The notes below the pieces were generated by a model, which saw only the letters and a program-made list of their open reading frames with translations, did not search any database and was not told the origin of the DNA. The position numbers and the translations under genes were made by a program. Shown here piece by piece: positions 8,917 to 18,659 of a stretch of DNA of 64,000 nt (within the stretch, counting starts at the first letter, position 1; each line of letters starts with the position of its first letter). This DNA is from Marinomonas sp. SBI8L (GTDB lineage Bacteria; Pseudomonadota; Gammaproteobacteria; Pseudomonadales; Marinomonadaceae), in assembly GCF_001624705.1 (NCBI RefSeq), contig NZ_JSEO01000006.1, positions 62,001 to 126,000 on the forward strand, given 5' to 3'.

Positions 8917-9351
8917 TTAATCGCAGGTTCCCTTGGGAACCTGTGAATTGAGGTGTATCTGCATCTTAAAATATAAAACACCTGATTTATTAAACTCTTC
9001 ACCTTGTTTTTCCATACCTAGCTTTTCATAAAACCCAGCAGCCGTTATACGGGCATCACACCAGAAAAGCCTTATCCCCTCGTGTTGAAGTTCTCTCATA
9101 ATGTACTTTATCAAGTGAGAACCAATCCCTAACCCTTGAAATGCGTTTAAAGTGGCAAATTTTCTAAGCCTTGCAACATCTTTATTTTTATAGACAGAAG
9201 CGACGCACACTAAACTCCCTGCCTTGTATACGCCATAATGTTGCGCGTCCTCATCACCATCAACCTGACAAAAGCTTATTGGTTTATCTGGCCATAAGAC
9301 CTCTTGTCTTAAGGGCAGAGCGTCTTGCCAATTGATAGCTCGTATTTCCAC
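8917..9351 (-). CDS. GNAT family N-acetyltransferase
   Basis: The 144-aa protein has a GNAT core with motif A FQGLGIGSHLIKYIM and the later LFWCDARITAAGFYEKLGM strand-helix. The N-terminal half (PLRQEVLWPDKPI) resembles acyltransferases annotated as ElaA or unnamed GNATs. Catalytic residues are not predictable. It stands next to a broken GNAT gene on the same strand; the two are not closely similar to each other, so this is not a recent duplication. Confidence 0.83.
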   Translation of the reverse strand: MEIRAINWQDALPLRQEVLWPDKPISFCQVDGDEDAQHYGVYKAGSLVCVASVYKNKDVARLRKFATLNAFQGLGIGSHLIKYIMRELQHEGIRLFWCDARITAAGFYEKLGMEKQGEEFNKSGVLYFKMQIHLNSQVPKGTCD

Positions 9352-9408
9352 TGATACTCCTCGTATACAAAGTGGCAGGAAAAAGAGTAGATAAACTAGT
9401 TAAGCCGA

Positions 9409-10179
9409 CTAGCTTTTCACCCAAACTTGTCGGGTGCCATCGGAATTAAAACCCACACTATAACAGTTTTTCTGACTAACACTTTCTAGGATGACATCCG
9501 TTAAAATCAATTCGGAACCTTGCGTAAGCGCATCTTCAATTCGAGCATTTAAAAGAGCCAATTGACAACCTCTACCTCGCAAGCTTTCTTGCGTAAAGGC
9601 ATTAGCTAAAATCGCAACATCATTTTTCACATAAGATGTCGCCCAGGCACAAGGCTCACCATGAAAGTAAGCAATAAAAGTACGGAATGATTCAGTACAG
9701 TAAAACAACTTTTTCTCTTTCCAAATTTGGTCAGTACAAGTAACACCTGATGTTTTCAAAAGCGCTAAAAAGTCATCCGCTTTATTTTCTTGCCAGCGCT
9801 CAACTGTCACATTATTCAGTTTCATATGGTTAAGTTTTGCTTGAGAGCGATTTAAACTCAAAAAAGCATGCTGGTATTCTGGCTAATAACCTCTTTCATC
9901 TAACCAATGTTTCAAATCGTCGTTCATCAAACCTGCTTCAATACTAATTTCAGGCTGGAAGCCATGGCCGTATAAACGATAAAGACTGGTTAAATAGTCC
10001 AGATCACAAGACTAATAAATTAAAATTTGATTATCAAATTCACGTGTTTTGTCTATATAAGCTAATAATCCAGATGATTCGAGAACAGCTAGCTCACTTG
10101 GAAGCATAGTCGATAAGCTACGTTTATTATTAAATCGAAAATAACGGCTATAAGCGTCTCTTGCCCTTTTAATCTGCAT
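9409..10179 (-). pseudogene. Two-part GNAT acetyltransferase broken by two in-frame TAG stops
   Basis: Reading from the ATG at 10179 the frame runs MQIKRARDAYSRYFRF..., meets TAG at 10012-10014 (codon 56), resumes with DLDYLTSLYRLYGHGF, meets a second TAG at 9883-9885 (codon 99), and continues without a shift through EYQHAFLSLNRSQAK into a GNAT domain (TQESLRGRGCQLALLNARIE) that stops at 9409. The full frame is 257 codons. The last 150 codons alone could start at a TTG (9861) or ATG (9825), but neither has a ribosome site. The acetyl-CoA loop is intact, so decay looks recent. Confidence 0.75.
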
Positions 10180-10560
10180 TGTTCCCTCAATGATTTAACT
10201 TAATTCTGATCTACCTGATCAAAAGTAATGACTTTAAATACCCATCTGATCAAAAACTTTTTTAATCCATGATTTTTCATAGTTAAAGAAGCATTCACGA
10301 CAAGCACATAATATTTATTTTTCTATAAATTACAAACACTTATATTAATATTACACCTCATGCTTTTAATTAATAATAAATATAACAATAAATCATTTAA
10401 TCGAAAAGGTGATGAGATGCTTAGCTCAGACTAATAAAACAGGGCGAATTTATGAATAAAAAAGTCATTAATACAAAAATATCAGACCTAAAAAGCATAG
10501 AGAGCTAATAAAAAAGCACATTAGAATTGACAAATATACAGAAGCGTTAACCTTAGAAAC
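10180..10560. other. AT-rich gene-free stretch
   Basis: Very AT-rich. Two tiny plus-strand frames follow ribosome-like sites: a 5-codon frame at about 10417 after AAAGGTGATGAG and an 18-codon frame at about 10452 (MNKKVINTKISDLKSIES then two stops). I see no supported gene, operator or terminator. It separates the broken GNAT gene from the DUF2252 gene. Confidence 0.3.
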
Positions 10561-11859
10561 CTAGGTTCGAATTTGGTCTTTTAGCCATAACCAGTCTTCT
10601 GTTACCTGTTTTGCGTAAGCGAGGCTAGATAGCTTTATCTCGTCAATACAAGTAGGTAAAGACAAGACTACACTCTGCTCAAAAGCCAAAGAGCGCCTGT
10701 CGCCACGGCAATGAGCTAAAGCCAAAGCTTTACCACAAGCAACGGCGTAATCAACAAAACCTCCTTTTAGCGCAGCTTTTTTACCTAAGGCAATATCTTC
10801 AGGGTCGATACCTACTTTTGCATGATGCCGAGAACGAATTAACCAATGCTCATTTTTCCATTCAACTTCATCTAATACTAAATCCGGAAAACGTTGCATT
10901 TTACGCTGACACATAATCGTTAAATGGGCAGGATTTAAACGGTTGTTAGGACTCAATCCCGGGAAAAAATAGATAGGAGCAGCCTCTCTCTGCTTTTTAA
11001 CTTCAACAAGATGACATAAGGCTAAATCTTCAAACCCTTTATAGTCTTTTGGGCCAATTAAAAAGTAATAACGTGACATATTCACCGAGCCTGTGCCTGC
11101 ATTTTTACGAGCAACAATATCCCAGATATAATCATCCATGTAAGGCGCAAAGGTATCCGCCAGTTCATGATAAAGCGCGTCATCCAAAGGTTGGAACTTG
11201 TCCTCTAAATCCTTAAAAGATAAAGACGTGCCTTCAAACTTAATCGCTTTGGCTAATGTGCTTTTTAGATGAAATTGTTCTCCCCCAATTGCTCGCCTTT
11301 GTGCTTTTTTAGAGGGCTTACTCAAGATAGAAAAGTTTTCCAGGGCACTTCTATCCATGGCCATGTGTCGATGCTCTTGGCCATTAAGACCTAGTTCGCA
11401 AATAGATAAATAGCCTTTTAAGAAAGACTCAATCCCTTGTTCAACTTGTGATTGAGTCACTACTTCGTCCGTTGCCTCAGCCTCTAGTCGACAGTGCTCA
11501 GTAGATAAAGCCAAGCTGCAGCAGAACCTTAATAAATCCCATTCAGGACGGCCAATACAGGCATCATCGAAATCATTTGGCGAGAAGATAACACTCTCCC
11601 CATGGGAACCTTCTTCCGTTAAAAAACCGAAGTTTGAAGTATGGCAATCTCCCATCACACAGGTTAAAGGCAGGCTCTTCAAAGCCTCAGGGACAACTAA
11701 GGTGCCAGAAGCAATATCAGCATAAAAAAGTTGAGCAGATCCACGATAAAATACAAAAGGTGATAGCGCCATTTTCTGGTACTTGGCTTCCTCTTTTGTG
11801 ATCTTAACTCCATCAATACGTGTTAACTCTCGGGTTACCAGTTCAGCTCTTAATGTCAT
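10561..11859 (-). CDS. DUF2252 family protein
   Basis: The 432-aa protein carries the DUF2252 hallmarks: an N-terminal PFVFYRGSAQLFYADIA, then VMGDCHTSNFGF, and SPNDFDDACIGRPEWDLLRF. These resemble the brace and catalytic loop of aminoglycoside-phosphotransferase/protein-kinase-like folds (H-x-x-N and D-F-D), so a phosphotransferase or related nucleotide-using role is plausible but unproven. Length fits the family. It appears to be a single gene, lying downstream of a LysR gene on the same strand. Confidence 0.8.
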   Translation of the reverse strand: MTLRAELVTRELTRIDGVKITKEEAKYQKMALSPFVFYRGSAQLFYADIASGTLVVPEALKSLPLTCVMGDCHTSNFGFLTEEGSHGESVIFSPNDFDDACIGRPEWDLLRFCCSLALSTEHCRLEAEATDEVVTQSQVEQGIESFLKGYLSICELGLNGQEHRHMAMDRSALENFSILSKPSKKAQRRAIGGEQFHLKSTLAKAIKFEGTSLSFKDLEDKFQPLDDALYHELADTFAPYMDDYIWDIVARKNAGTGSVNMSRYYFLIGPKDYKGFEDLALCHLVEVKKQREAAPIYFFPGLSPNNRLNPAHLTIMCQRKMQRFPDLVLDEVEWKNEHWLIRSRHHAKVGIDPEDIALGKKAALKGGFVDYAVACGKALALAHCRGDRRSLAFEQSVVLSLPTCIDEIKLSSLAYAKQVTEDWLWLKDQIRT

Positions 11860-11924
11860 ATTGTCTCTCCCTATTTCCCTACACTAATCAAATTGAAATA
11901 AGCTTAAAACCAACGAAATAATGT

Positions 11925-12836
11925 TTACTTCTCCATGCCTATTTCTTCTTCTAAAAAGCTTAAAAAAGCATCTAATTTAGGCGAAAGTGCACGCTTCTGA
12001 TGATAAAACGCAAAACGATCAATATCTGGTTGTTCAAAATCAGCTAATAATTGAATTAATGCACCATCCTTCAACGCTTCCTCAACGTAGACAGAATAGG
12101 TATTTAGAATTCCCAATCCCTGTAATGCACCTTCAATAGAAACCGGAATATGATTACTGATGTAACGGCTTTGAACCTCAAAGGCAAACTCTCCCTTTTC
12201 CGGGTTAGAGAATTTCCATTGATTAAATAAACGATCGCCTCCTTTATGGAGAATAACACTGTGTGCCTTTAACTCTTGAGGATAAGTTGGCGTACCATTA
12301 GCCTCAAGATACTCAGGGCTTGCTACTAAAATGGGTAATAAGGGCTTAATTGGCAAGCAATATAGACCTAGATCTGCACCTGGCTTTTTAGATCGAATAG
12401 CCACATCGTAACCATCCCGTTTTAAATCTCGCCAGTGGTTTGATAAATCGAGTTCAACCTCAAGTTCAGGGTAAAGCTTCATAAACTTGGGCATAAGCGG
12501 TGCAAGTAAATGTAGCCCTAAAGAGACAGGAGTCGTTACCATGAGCTTACCTTTAGGTGTTCCTTGTGCTTGTTTTGTTTCGTTTTCTAACTCATCCAAC
12601 TCATTCAAAATAAATTCAGCTTTATCATAGTAACGCTGGCCAGTATCCGTTAAAGACATGGTACGAGTACTTCTGACCACTAGCTGAGTCTGTAGCTCTT
12701 TCTCCAGTAGTTGTATGGCTTTACTGACCGTAGGACTTTTTATCTGTAAACGTTCTGCCGCCTTCGCAAAAGAACCCGCTTTAACCAAGGTAACGAAAAT
12801 TCGCATTCGCTGAAACTTATCTCCATGTCGTGACAT
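11925..12836 (-). CDS. LysR family transcriptional regulator
   Basis: The 303-aa protein has the LysR winged HTH at residues about 8-65 (FVTLVKAGSFAKAAERLQI, SPTVSKAIQLLEKEL) and a periplasmic-binding-like effector domain behind it (KGKLMVTTPVSLGLHLLAPLMPKF). It belongs to the CrgA/DhcR-like group. It is divergent from the MFS gene at 12947 with a 110-base shared control region, so that exporter is its most likely target, along with its own promoter. Confidence 0.88.
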   Translation of the reverse strand: MSRHGDKFQRMRIFVTLVKAGSFAKAAERLQIKSPTVSKAIQLLEKELQTQLVVRSTRTMSLTDTGQRYYDKAEFILNELDELENETKQAQGTPKGKLMVTTPVSLGLHLLAPLMPKFMKLYPELEVELDLSNHWRDLKRDGYDVAIRSKKPGADLGLYCLPIKPLLPILVASPEYLEANGTPTYPQELKAHSVILHKGGDRLFNQWKFSNPEKGEFAFEVQSRYISNHIPVSIEGALQGLGILNTYSVYVEEALKDGALIQLLADFEQPDIDRFAFYHQKRALSPKLDAFLSFLEEEIGMEK

Positions 12837-12946
12837 ATCGTCTTATTAGTTCCTTTAAACTAAGAATGAATTAGATATTAAGTGTATTACACTATTTTAA
12901 GTTATCAAATAGACTTGCCAACCTTATTTATAGCAAGGGTTAGCCG

Positions 12947-14173
12947 GTGAATATCTATTTGTACCTTAATCGTTTTATGACAGCTCTAGCAGACTATGGT
13001 CTGATGTTCTTAATCCCCTTATTTGTCTTTCAAACTACACAAAGCGCCCAATTGGCTGGTCTCGCATTTACGATTGAGTATTTGGTTAAGGTATTTTTTA
13101 GTCCTGTGGCGGGCCTATTAATCGATAGATATCCGTTAATCAAGCTGATGAGCCTAGTTAATATCACTAGAGCTTTTGTGAGCATTTTTGTCGCGACAGG
13201 GTTATTCTTTATTGATGGGCAAAATAACCAAATAATTTTTGCTCTCGTAGTAACCCTATCTGTGTTTAATGGCTTTGGTTTTGCCATCAATTTTATGGCA
13301 CAAGAGACCTTACTAACCCAATTAATAGAGTCGAAATACTTTTCTAAGGTACAAGCTAAGGTGCAAAGTTTAGAGCAAACAGCCTTGGTAACAGCCCCCA
13401 TCATCTTTGCCGCTGCGTTAAGCATTGTTGAATTTCATTGGGTTTTAGCAAGTTTCATATTCATTTTTATCATTGCAAACATGGCGTTATTAAAAGGCGC
13501 TAAACAAGATGTATTTGATGAACCTTCAGATCGCTTGCTCTCATTAAAACAACGACTTGCTGCAAACTTTAGCGTCGGGCAGAGTTATCTGTTTAATTCC
13601 AAGCCACTACAGCGAATTGTCTTGTCAACTTTCTTATTAAATCTTATTTATGGCACTTTATTAGCCATTGGTGCGCCTGCAGTAATTGGGTACTTTGAAA
13701 AAGATGCAGGTAGCTTTGCGAGCTTACAAACGGCAGGTGCCCTTGCCTCCATCATTGTACTCATCATGATAGTCAGTCTATCGGATCGTACGACACCAAC
13801 ACAACTTGGCATCATTGCCTTTGTGTGTGTGAGCCTAGGAGGTTTTATCTCAGGCTTTGCCAACAGCTTTGAACTTTTTGTTATTGGTGCCATGCTCATT
13901 CTCGGGTTTGATGGCATGTTCAACGTTTACATTCGTACTCGAAGAATGGAAATCATAGCTCGAAAAGATTACAGCAAGGTAATGGGGTTATTAATGATAG
14001 TGAACAATGTCAGTAAACCCTTATCCGGTTTGATTGTTTTTAGCCTTGGGCATTGGTTCTCCGTATTAGAAATACTCATTTTTGCTACAACATTTGCCAG
14101 CATTCTGACCTTTAGCCTCAAGCTATTCCACACCTCAGAGAAGGAAAGCACCTTGCTAGAAAGCACAGAATAA
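12947..14173 (+). CDS. MFS transporter
   Basis: The 408-aa protein starts with a GTG (NIYLYLNRFMTALADYGLMF) and has about twelve membrane segments. The loop after TM2 (GLLIDRYPLIKLMSLVN) is a variant motif A with D-R but without the second RK pair, as in enterobactin-exporter-like and MFS_3 members. It is transcribed away from a LysR regulator. Substrate unknown; a drug or siderophore-like exporter is possible by family. Confidence 0.83.
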   Translation: MNIYLYLNRFMTALADYGLMFLIPLFVFQTTQSAQLAGLAFTIEYLVKVFFSPVAGLLIDRYPLIKLMSLVNITRAFVSIFVATGLFFIDGQNNQIIFALVVTLSVFNGFGFAINFMAQETLLTQLIESKYFSKVQAKVQSLEQTALVTAPIIFAAALSIVEFHWVLASFIFIFIIANMALLKGAKQDVFDEPSDRLLSLKQRLAANFSVGQSYLFNSKPLQRIVLSTFLLNLIYGTLLAIGAPAVIGYFEKDAGSFASLQTAGALASIIVLIMIVSLSDRTTPTQLGIIAFVCVSLGGFISGFANSFELFVIGAMLILGFDGMFNVYIRTRRMEIIARKDYSKVMGLLMIVNNVSKPLSGLIVFSLGHWFSVLEILIFATTFASILTFSLKLFHTSEKESTLLESTE

Positions 14174-14208
14174 CTTAAGAAACAGCGACGAGAGGGTTTA
14201 TGGACTGA

Positions 14209-15381
14209 CTAGCTTGTTAGGCCTTGCATCCAAAACTCTCTTAACTGATTAGCAGAGACGCTTGTACCTAACTGAGATGGATCAGACTTTACGCTTGCTT
14301 CAACTGATGAAGAGAAAATACGACTAGCAAGCTGACGTCCAATATTTTGAGTGGCAGTAGTCTTATCTATGCGACTTTGATAATACTGATTTAAGACCTC
14401 TTCCAAATTATTAGTATTGCCAGATTGACTATATTCTTGTGCGTTATACTCATTGAGAAGATTCACTAAATGCCAAGCATCTTCTAATGCCTGACAGGCA
14501 CCTTGGCCCGAAGTGGGTAAAGGTGCATGCGCCGCATCTCCGATAATGAGCACATTACCTTTATGCCAATAAGGTAAAGGCGCTATATCATGAACAAGAA
14601 TACGGTTAAGTGACGCAGGCTCATAATGCCTCAATATTGTTTTAACCGCATCAGGCCAAGCTTGAAAGCGTTCATGCATCTCTTCATACCATTCAGACAA
14701 GGGTCTTTCTCTATCAAGCTGAGTAGACCAAGCTGCAGCCCAATAACAGCGCCCTCCTTTTACAGAAACGATGCCAAAGCGCTCAGCATCACCTCGATAA
14801 TCTTGTATCGCCTCTTCTAATGCATGAGTCTCTAACTGAGCTGTACCAATAATATTCACAAAACCTTGGTAACTAGGCGCTACAGAGTCATTAAATAGAT
14901 GTTGTCTCACTACAGACCTCATACGCCCATCCGCACCGACGACTAAATCGACACCTTGCGCTATTGCTTCAATATCTTGCGCTTTGATTGCAGATGAAAA
15001 TCTTATGCTTCCACCTAATGCCACCAACTTATTCTCTAAAATAGTCATCAAGTCACGACGCAAAATACTGACCGAACGGTACCCACAAAGCCGATTTACT
15101 TCTTTTATATCAAGTTCTGCTTTTAGTTGCCCTTCGTTATCGTATTGCTGCATAAACATAGGCAAACCACCCTTTTCCAATACCGCTTTATCAAGACTAA
15201 GCTTTTGCATTACAAACATGGCATTTGGCCATAAGGTAATACCGGCACCCATGGTTTTAAGGCCCGCATTGGCTTCATAAACACTCACTCGATACCCTTT
15301 TTTAATCGCCAAAATAGCTAGGGCTAAACCCGCTATACCAACACCAACAATGGCAATGTGCTTTACTGCTTTTGCTTTCAT
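14209..15381 (-). CDS. FAD-dependent aromatic monooxygenase-like protein
   Basis: The protein (about 390 aa) opens with the FAD-binding dinucleotide fold IAIVGVGIAGLALAILA and continues with ITLWPNAM, the DG motif (VVGADGRMRSVVR) and the second FAD motif VLIIGDAAHAPLPTSGQG, the order found in salicylate-hydroxylase-type class A flavin monooxygenases. These use NAD(P)H and oxygen to hydroxylate a small aromatic or related substrate. I choose the ATG at 15381; an in-frame GTG at 15393 is possible. It is divergent from the LysR gene at 15496, its likely regulator. Confidence 0.85.
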   Translation of the reverse strand: MKAKAVKHIAIVGVGIAGLALAILAIKKGYRVSVYEANAGLKTMGAGITLWPNAMFVMQKLSLDKAVLEKGGLPMFMQQYDNEGQLKAELDIKEVNRLCGYRSVSILRRDLMTILENKLVALGGSIRFSSAIKAQDIEAIAQGVDLVVGADGRMRSVVRQHLFNDSVAPSYQGFVNIIGTAQLETHALEEAIQDYRGDAERFGIVSVKGGRCYWAAAWSTQLDRERPLSEWYEEMHERFQAWPDAVKTILRHYEPASLNRILVHDIAPLPYWHKGNVLIIGDAAHAPLPTSGQGACQALEDAWHLVNLLNEYNAQEYSQSGNTNNLEEVLNQYYQSRIDKTTATQNIGRQLASRIFSSSVEASVKSDPSQLGTSVSANQLREFWMQGLTS

Positions 15382-15495
15382 ATTGATTACCACGCCTTTA
15401 TCTCAAAATTAAATTCGAAATAGAGTGTGACAAACTCATTCATTAGGATAAATTAGCAATTATTAAATAGTTAATCCCATTTAATGAGTTAATTT

Positions 15496-16383
15496 ATGAT
15501 TGAGAAAATTGAAACCCAATGGCTACTTAGCTTTAAAAGTGTCTACGAACAATTAAGTTTTAAATTAGCTGCGGAGCAACTTCAGCTACCTAGTTCGAAT
15601 GTGAGTCGTCACGTATCTCTATTAGAAAAGTCGCTGAATTCACGTTTATTGGAGAGAACGACACGAAAAATGCAGGCAACAGCTGCAGGCACAAAACTCT
15701 ATCACTCACTAATACCTTTAATGCAAGCGATGGATGATGCATTAGAGGAAGTCTCGTTACATGGAGAATCAGTGTCTGGTCACCTTAAAATGATCACACC
15801 AGATCTGCCTTTTATGGGAGATATCATTGCCGACTTTTGTCTAGAGCATCCGCAGATCCAATTAAGTTGTGATACTCAATTAAACCCCTCTGAAAGCTTG
15901 ATGGATGGGTTTGATCTGATACTCAGTTTTGGCCGTGGGCCACTCGAAGATTCTGGCTGGGTAGCAAAAGAAATACTACGTTGGACAAGCTGCGTCGTAG
16001 CATCACCCTCTCTGCTCAAAGAGCATGCCGTACCAAGTACATTGAATGAACTTAGCAAATCCCCCTGTATTACGAGTTTATCTGTGTTACAGGGCACGCC
16101 TTGGCGCTTTAAAAACCAAGAAAAGCTACAAGTGGAGTCCAGCTATAAAGTGAATAGCGGCAACCTTGCCAAGGCAGCAGCGCTAAAAGGTTTGGGTTTT
16201 GCCATATTACCACTGCACGCTTGCCGAACAGAAATAGACAAAGGGGATTTAATTGAAATTAAACTTGATGAAACACCAGAAGACTTAGTATTACACGCTT
16301 TTTACTCGGGACGAAAATACCCGCTTCAGAAAGTTAAAGCCTTTTTGACGCACCTATCTTCTAGGCTAGAAAAGAGCCCTTAA
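15496..16383 (+). CDS. LysR family transcriptional regulator
   Basis: The 295-aa protein has the LysR HTH (FKSVYEQLSFKLAAEQLQL, SSNVSRHVSLLEKSL) followed by a type-2 periplasmic-binding-like domain (GHLKMITPDLPFMGDII). It is divergently transcribed from the flavin monooxygenase with about 110 bases between starts, the classical layout in which the LysR protein controls both. The inducer is unknown. Confidence 0.88.
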   Translation: MIEKIETQWLLSFKSVYEQLSFKLAAEQLQLPSSNVSRHVSLLEKSLNSRLLERTTRKMQATAAGTKLYHSLIPLMQAMDDALEEVSLHGESVSGHLKMITPDLPFMGDIIADFCLEHPQIQLSCDTQLNPSESLMDGFDLILSFGRGPLEDSGWVAKEILRWTSCVVASPSLLKEHAVPSTLNELSKSPCITSLSVLQGTPWRFKNQEKLQVESSYKVNSGNLAKAAALKGLGFAILPLHACRTEIDKGDLIEIKLDETPEDLVLHAFYSGRKYPLQKVKAFLTHLSSRLEKSP

Positions 16384-16413
16384 TAAACTCTAGCTAGTTT
16401 TGGCAGATACCCA

Positions 16414-17280
16414 TTAGATATCCTGATAAATCCACATTAGCCCTTTTGTTAGGCCAATTGGAAAGGTTGAGTAATGGTCCGTACCTTGAACCACCTCACC
16501 TTTTAATTGCAAACTATGATATCCACGAGATTCTAAACGTTTTATAAAGCGTTTATGGCCATCTACCATATCGTTACGCATGCCATTTGCCATTGTTTCT
16601 AACGCACCAGTGGCCATAAACACTTTAGCGTTCAAGCTTGTATGCTGGCTCGCGTAGGTATTCTCAAGCACAAAAATCAAATCCTTTTTAAACCACAATG
16701 ATGGACTAGTGAGCACATAGGCAGAGAACAGCTCAGGCTTTGTCACTAGCACCCAAGCAGCAAAAGAGCCACCTAAAGAGTGTCCCGCTAGCATTCGTTT
16801 ATTTGTATCCGTACGATATTGACCTTCAATAAGAGGAAAAATTTCTTTCTGAATAAAATCTAAATAAGCAGGCGCGCCACCTGTCTTATAGTTCACCCAA
16901 CTTTTATCTACTTCGGGCGTGAGATCACGCACTCGGCTAAATTGACCATTTTCTCCTTTAGCAAAAGAGATCCCTACCAAAATCGCCTTATCCATACTAG
17001 GAAAGTGCGTCACGCCAGAAGCAACCTTAAAGGTATGTGGTCCATCATTTAAATATAAAACAGGATAGCGTTTGGACTGGCTATTCTCGTCAAAATAGCC
17101 TCGTGGTAGCTTTATATAGAGTTCATAATCACGCCCTAACAGCTGAGATTCAATTGCTAAAATATGGCTATTCGTTAATTTGAAGGAGTTATTTAATTCG
17201 GGCTCAGTAAGCTCAATAGAGCCCGCTTTAAGGTTCAACGAGACGCTAAATAAAAGAGATAAGAGTAGAGCTTTCATCAT
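16414..17280 (-). CDS. Secreted alpha/beta-hydrolase esterase (enterochelin-esterase-like)
   Basis: The 288-aa protein starts with a signal peptide (MMKALLLSLLFSVSLNLKAGS). The hydrolase core has RYPVLYLNDGPHTF at strand 3-4, the nucleophile elbow AGHSLGGSFA with Ser about residue 167, and a C-terminal catalytic His candidate in GTDHYSTFPIGL. This is the COG2819 putative esterase family, which includes IroE-like and S-formylglutathione-hydrolase-like members. The location is probably the periplasm. Substrate unknown. Confidence 0.83.
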   Translation of the reverse strand: MMKALLLSLLFSVSLNLKAGSIELTEPELNNSFKLTNSHILAIESQLLGRDYELYIKLPRGYFDENSQSKRYPVLYLNDGPHTFKVASGVTHFPSMDKAILVGISFAKGENGQFSRVRDLTPEVDKSWVNYKTGGAPAYLDFIQKEIFPLIEGQYRTDTNKRMLAGHSLGGSFAAWVLVTKPELFSAYVLTSPSLWFKKDLIFVLENTYASQHTSLNAKVFMATGALETMANGMRNDMVDGHKRFIKRLESRGYHSLQLKGEVVQGTDHYSTFPIGLTKGLMWIYQDI

Positions 17281-17370
17281 AGTGCTTTGTTTACCATTCC
17301 TTTGTGAAGTTTTAAAGTTCCATTTACATCATATAAAACATCTTGAGCACTCTAACTATAAAGATTGCGA

Positions 17371-17541
17371 TTAATCTTTCTTCTCAATGCTGATAGCAAT
17401 ATTTTTACTCGAACCTGCAAACCACTTTTGTACATAAATAGAGCCTACAATGGGCGCTTTCCCTTCCTCTGGTACTTCTTTATAACGGACACTATTTTTG
17501 GTTTCTTTTTCAAATTCAAAATTAACGACAGTGCTAGACAT
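17371..17541 (-). CDS. Small conserved-looking hypothetical protein (56 aa)
   Basis: A short frame from ATG at 17541 to TAA at 17371 encodes 56 residues (MSSTVVNFEFEKETKNSV at the start, FAGSSKNIAISIEKKD at the end). An AAGGA ribosome site stands eight bases before the ATG, and the composition (charged strands, a central YVQKWF) looks like a real folded peptide. It sits alone between the esterase and the pseudouridine synthase. I do not recognise its family. Confidence 0.6.
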   Translation of the reverse strand: MSSTVVNFEFEKETKNSVRYKEVPEEGKAPIVGSIYVQKWFAGSSKNIAISIEKKD

Positions 17542-17731
17542 AAAGTTTCCTTATATAATTTTTCGGTTTGAGTTTTCTGCCCTCTTAAAATCGCTATATT
17601 ATTCAGCAAGACAGGAGCAAATTAAGTCAATAGTTCATAAGATAACTATTTGACTCTTATAAGAAAAGTAACAATAACAACAAACCTATTATTTGTTTAA
17701 AATAGACTAATCAGCTTAAACAGATTTAAAG

Positions 17732-18655
17732 ATGGATTACTCAATGTCAATATCTAAACAGCCTTCAAAACTCAGCTTGCCGCAGGTTAACCCTGGTGTG
17801 ACGACTGTTTTAGAATATCTGATTATTAAATTCTCCTTTATAGATGCCACTATTTGGCGACAACGTATGCTTGATGGCAAGGTACATTGGCACGATGGCT
17901 CATTAATCACAGTCGACTCGGCTTTTCTGCCCCAACAACGGGTTTACTATTACAGAGAAGTTGAAAACGAACCTCAGATCCCCTTTGAAGAAACGATTCT
18001 ATTTCAAGACCAAGATATTTTAGTGGCTTATAAGCCTCATTTTTTACCTGTGACACCTGGAGGGGTTTATGTGAATGAGTGTTTGCAAAACCGCTTGAGA
18101 CGTCGCACAGGCATTGAGTCACTCCAGGCATTACATAGATTAGACAGGGTCACTGCTGGGTTAGTCATTTTTTCGGTTAATCCTGAAACGAGCCAAGGTT
18201 ATCATGAGTTATTCGAAACAAGGCAGATAGACAAAACCTATCAAGCCATTGCCAAGATAGACGCAAATGAAAGTCTTATCGATCAAGAATGGCAGGTAAA
18301 AAACCGCATTGTGAAAAGCAAACCTAGCTTTCGCATGCAAATTTTAGAAGGTAGCGAAAACAGCAAACAAGCTAATAGCCATTCTATTATTCGTTGTACT
18401 CAACAAGCTGATGAATTGGCTTTATTCGAATTAAAGCCCGTCACAGGTAAAACCCATCAATTACGTCTTCATATGCAGTCATTAGGCTGGCCGATTTTAA
18501 ATGATAAATACTACCCAGAATTAGAACCTCAATCTGCCGATAACTATCAAGCCCCATTACAGCTTCTCGCGAAAGAGCTTGAGTTTATCGACCCAATATC
18601 TCAGCAGCCAAGACACTTTATTTATGAAGGAAACCTAACGTTAAGTCACAAATAA
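17732..18655 (+). CDS. RluA family pseudouridine synthase
   Basis: The 307-aa protein has the RluA catalytic motif HRLDRVTAGL with catalytic Asp at residue 138, preceded by a possible S4-like N-terminal part and ILVAYKPHFLPVTPGG. The C-terminal KPVTGKTHQLRLHM is the second conserved block. It would isomerise uridine to pseudouridine in rRNA or tRNA. The group resembles RluA-type proteins of unclear target; I do not assign a specific site. Confidence 0.88.
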   Translation: MDYSMSISKQPSKLSLPQVNPGVTTVLEYLIIKFSFIDATIWRQRMLDGKVHWHDGSLITVDSAFLPQQRVYYYREVENEPQIPFEETILFQDQDILVAYKPHFLPVTPGGVYVNECLQNRLRRRTGIESLQALHRLDRVTAGLVIFSVNPETSQGYHELFETRQIDKTYQAIAKIDANESLIDQEWQVKNRIVKSKPSFRMQILEGSENSKQANSHSIIRCTQQADELALFELKPVTGKTHQLRLHMQSLGWPILNDKYYPELEPQSADNYQAPLQLLAKELEFIDPISQQPRHFIYEGNLTLSHK

Positions 18656-18659
18656 CGCT

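Noticed and set aside
10417-10510. Two tiny plus-strand frames (5 and 18 codons)
   Set aside because: One has a fair ribosome site, but such short AT-rich frames arise by chance and no leader-peptide context follows.
13030-13425. Long antisense frame inside the MFS gene
   Set aside because: A shadow of the transporter; no ribosome site and no conserved features. The same applies to frames at 14984-15280, 43238-43453, 47652-47939 and 59632-59877.
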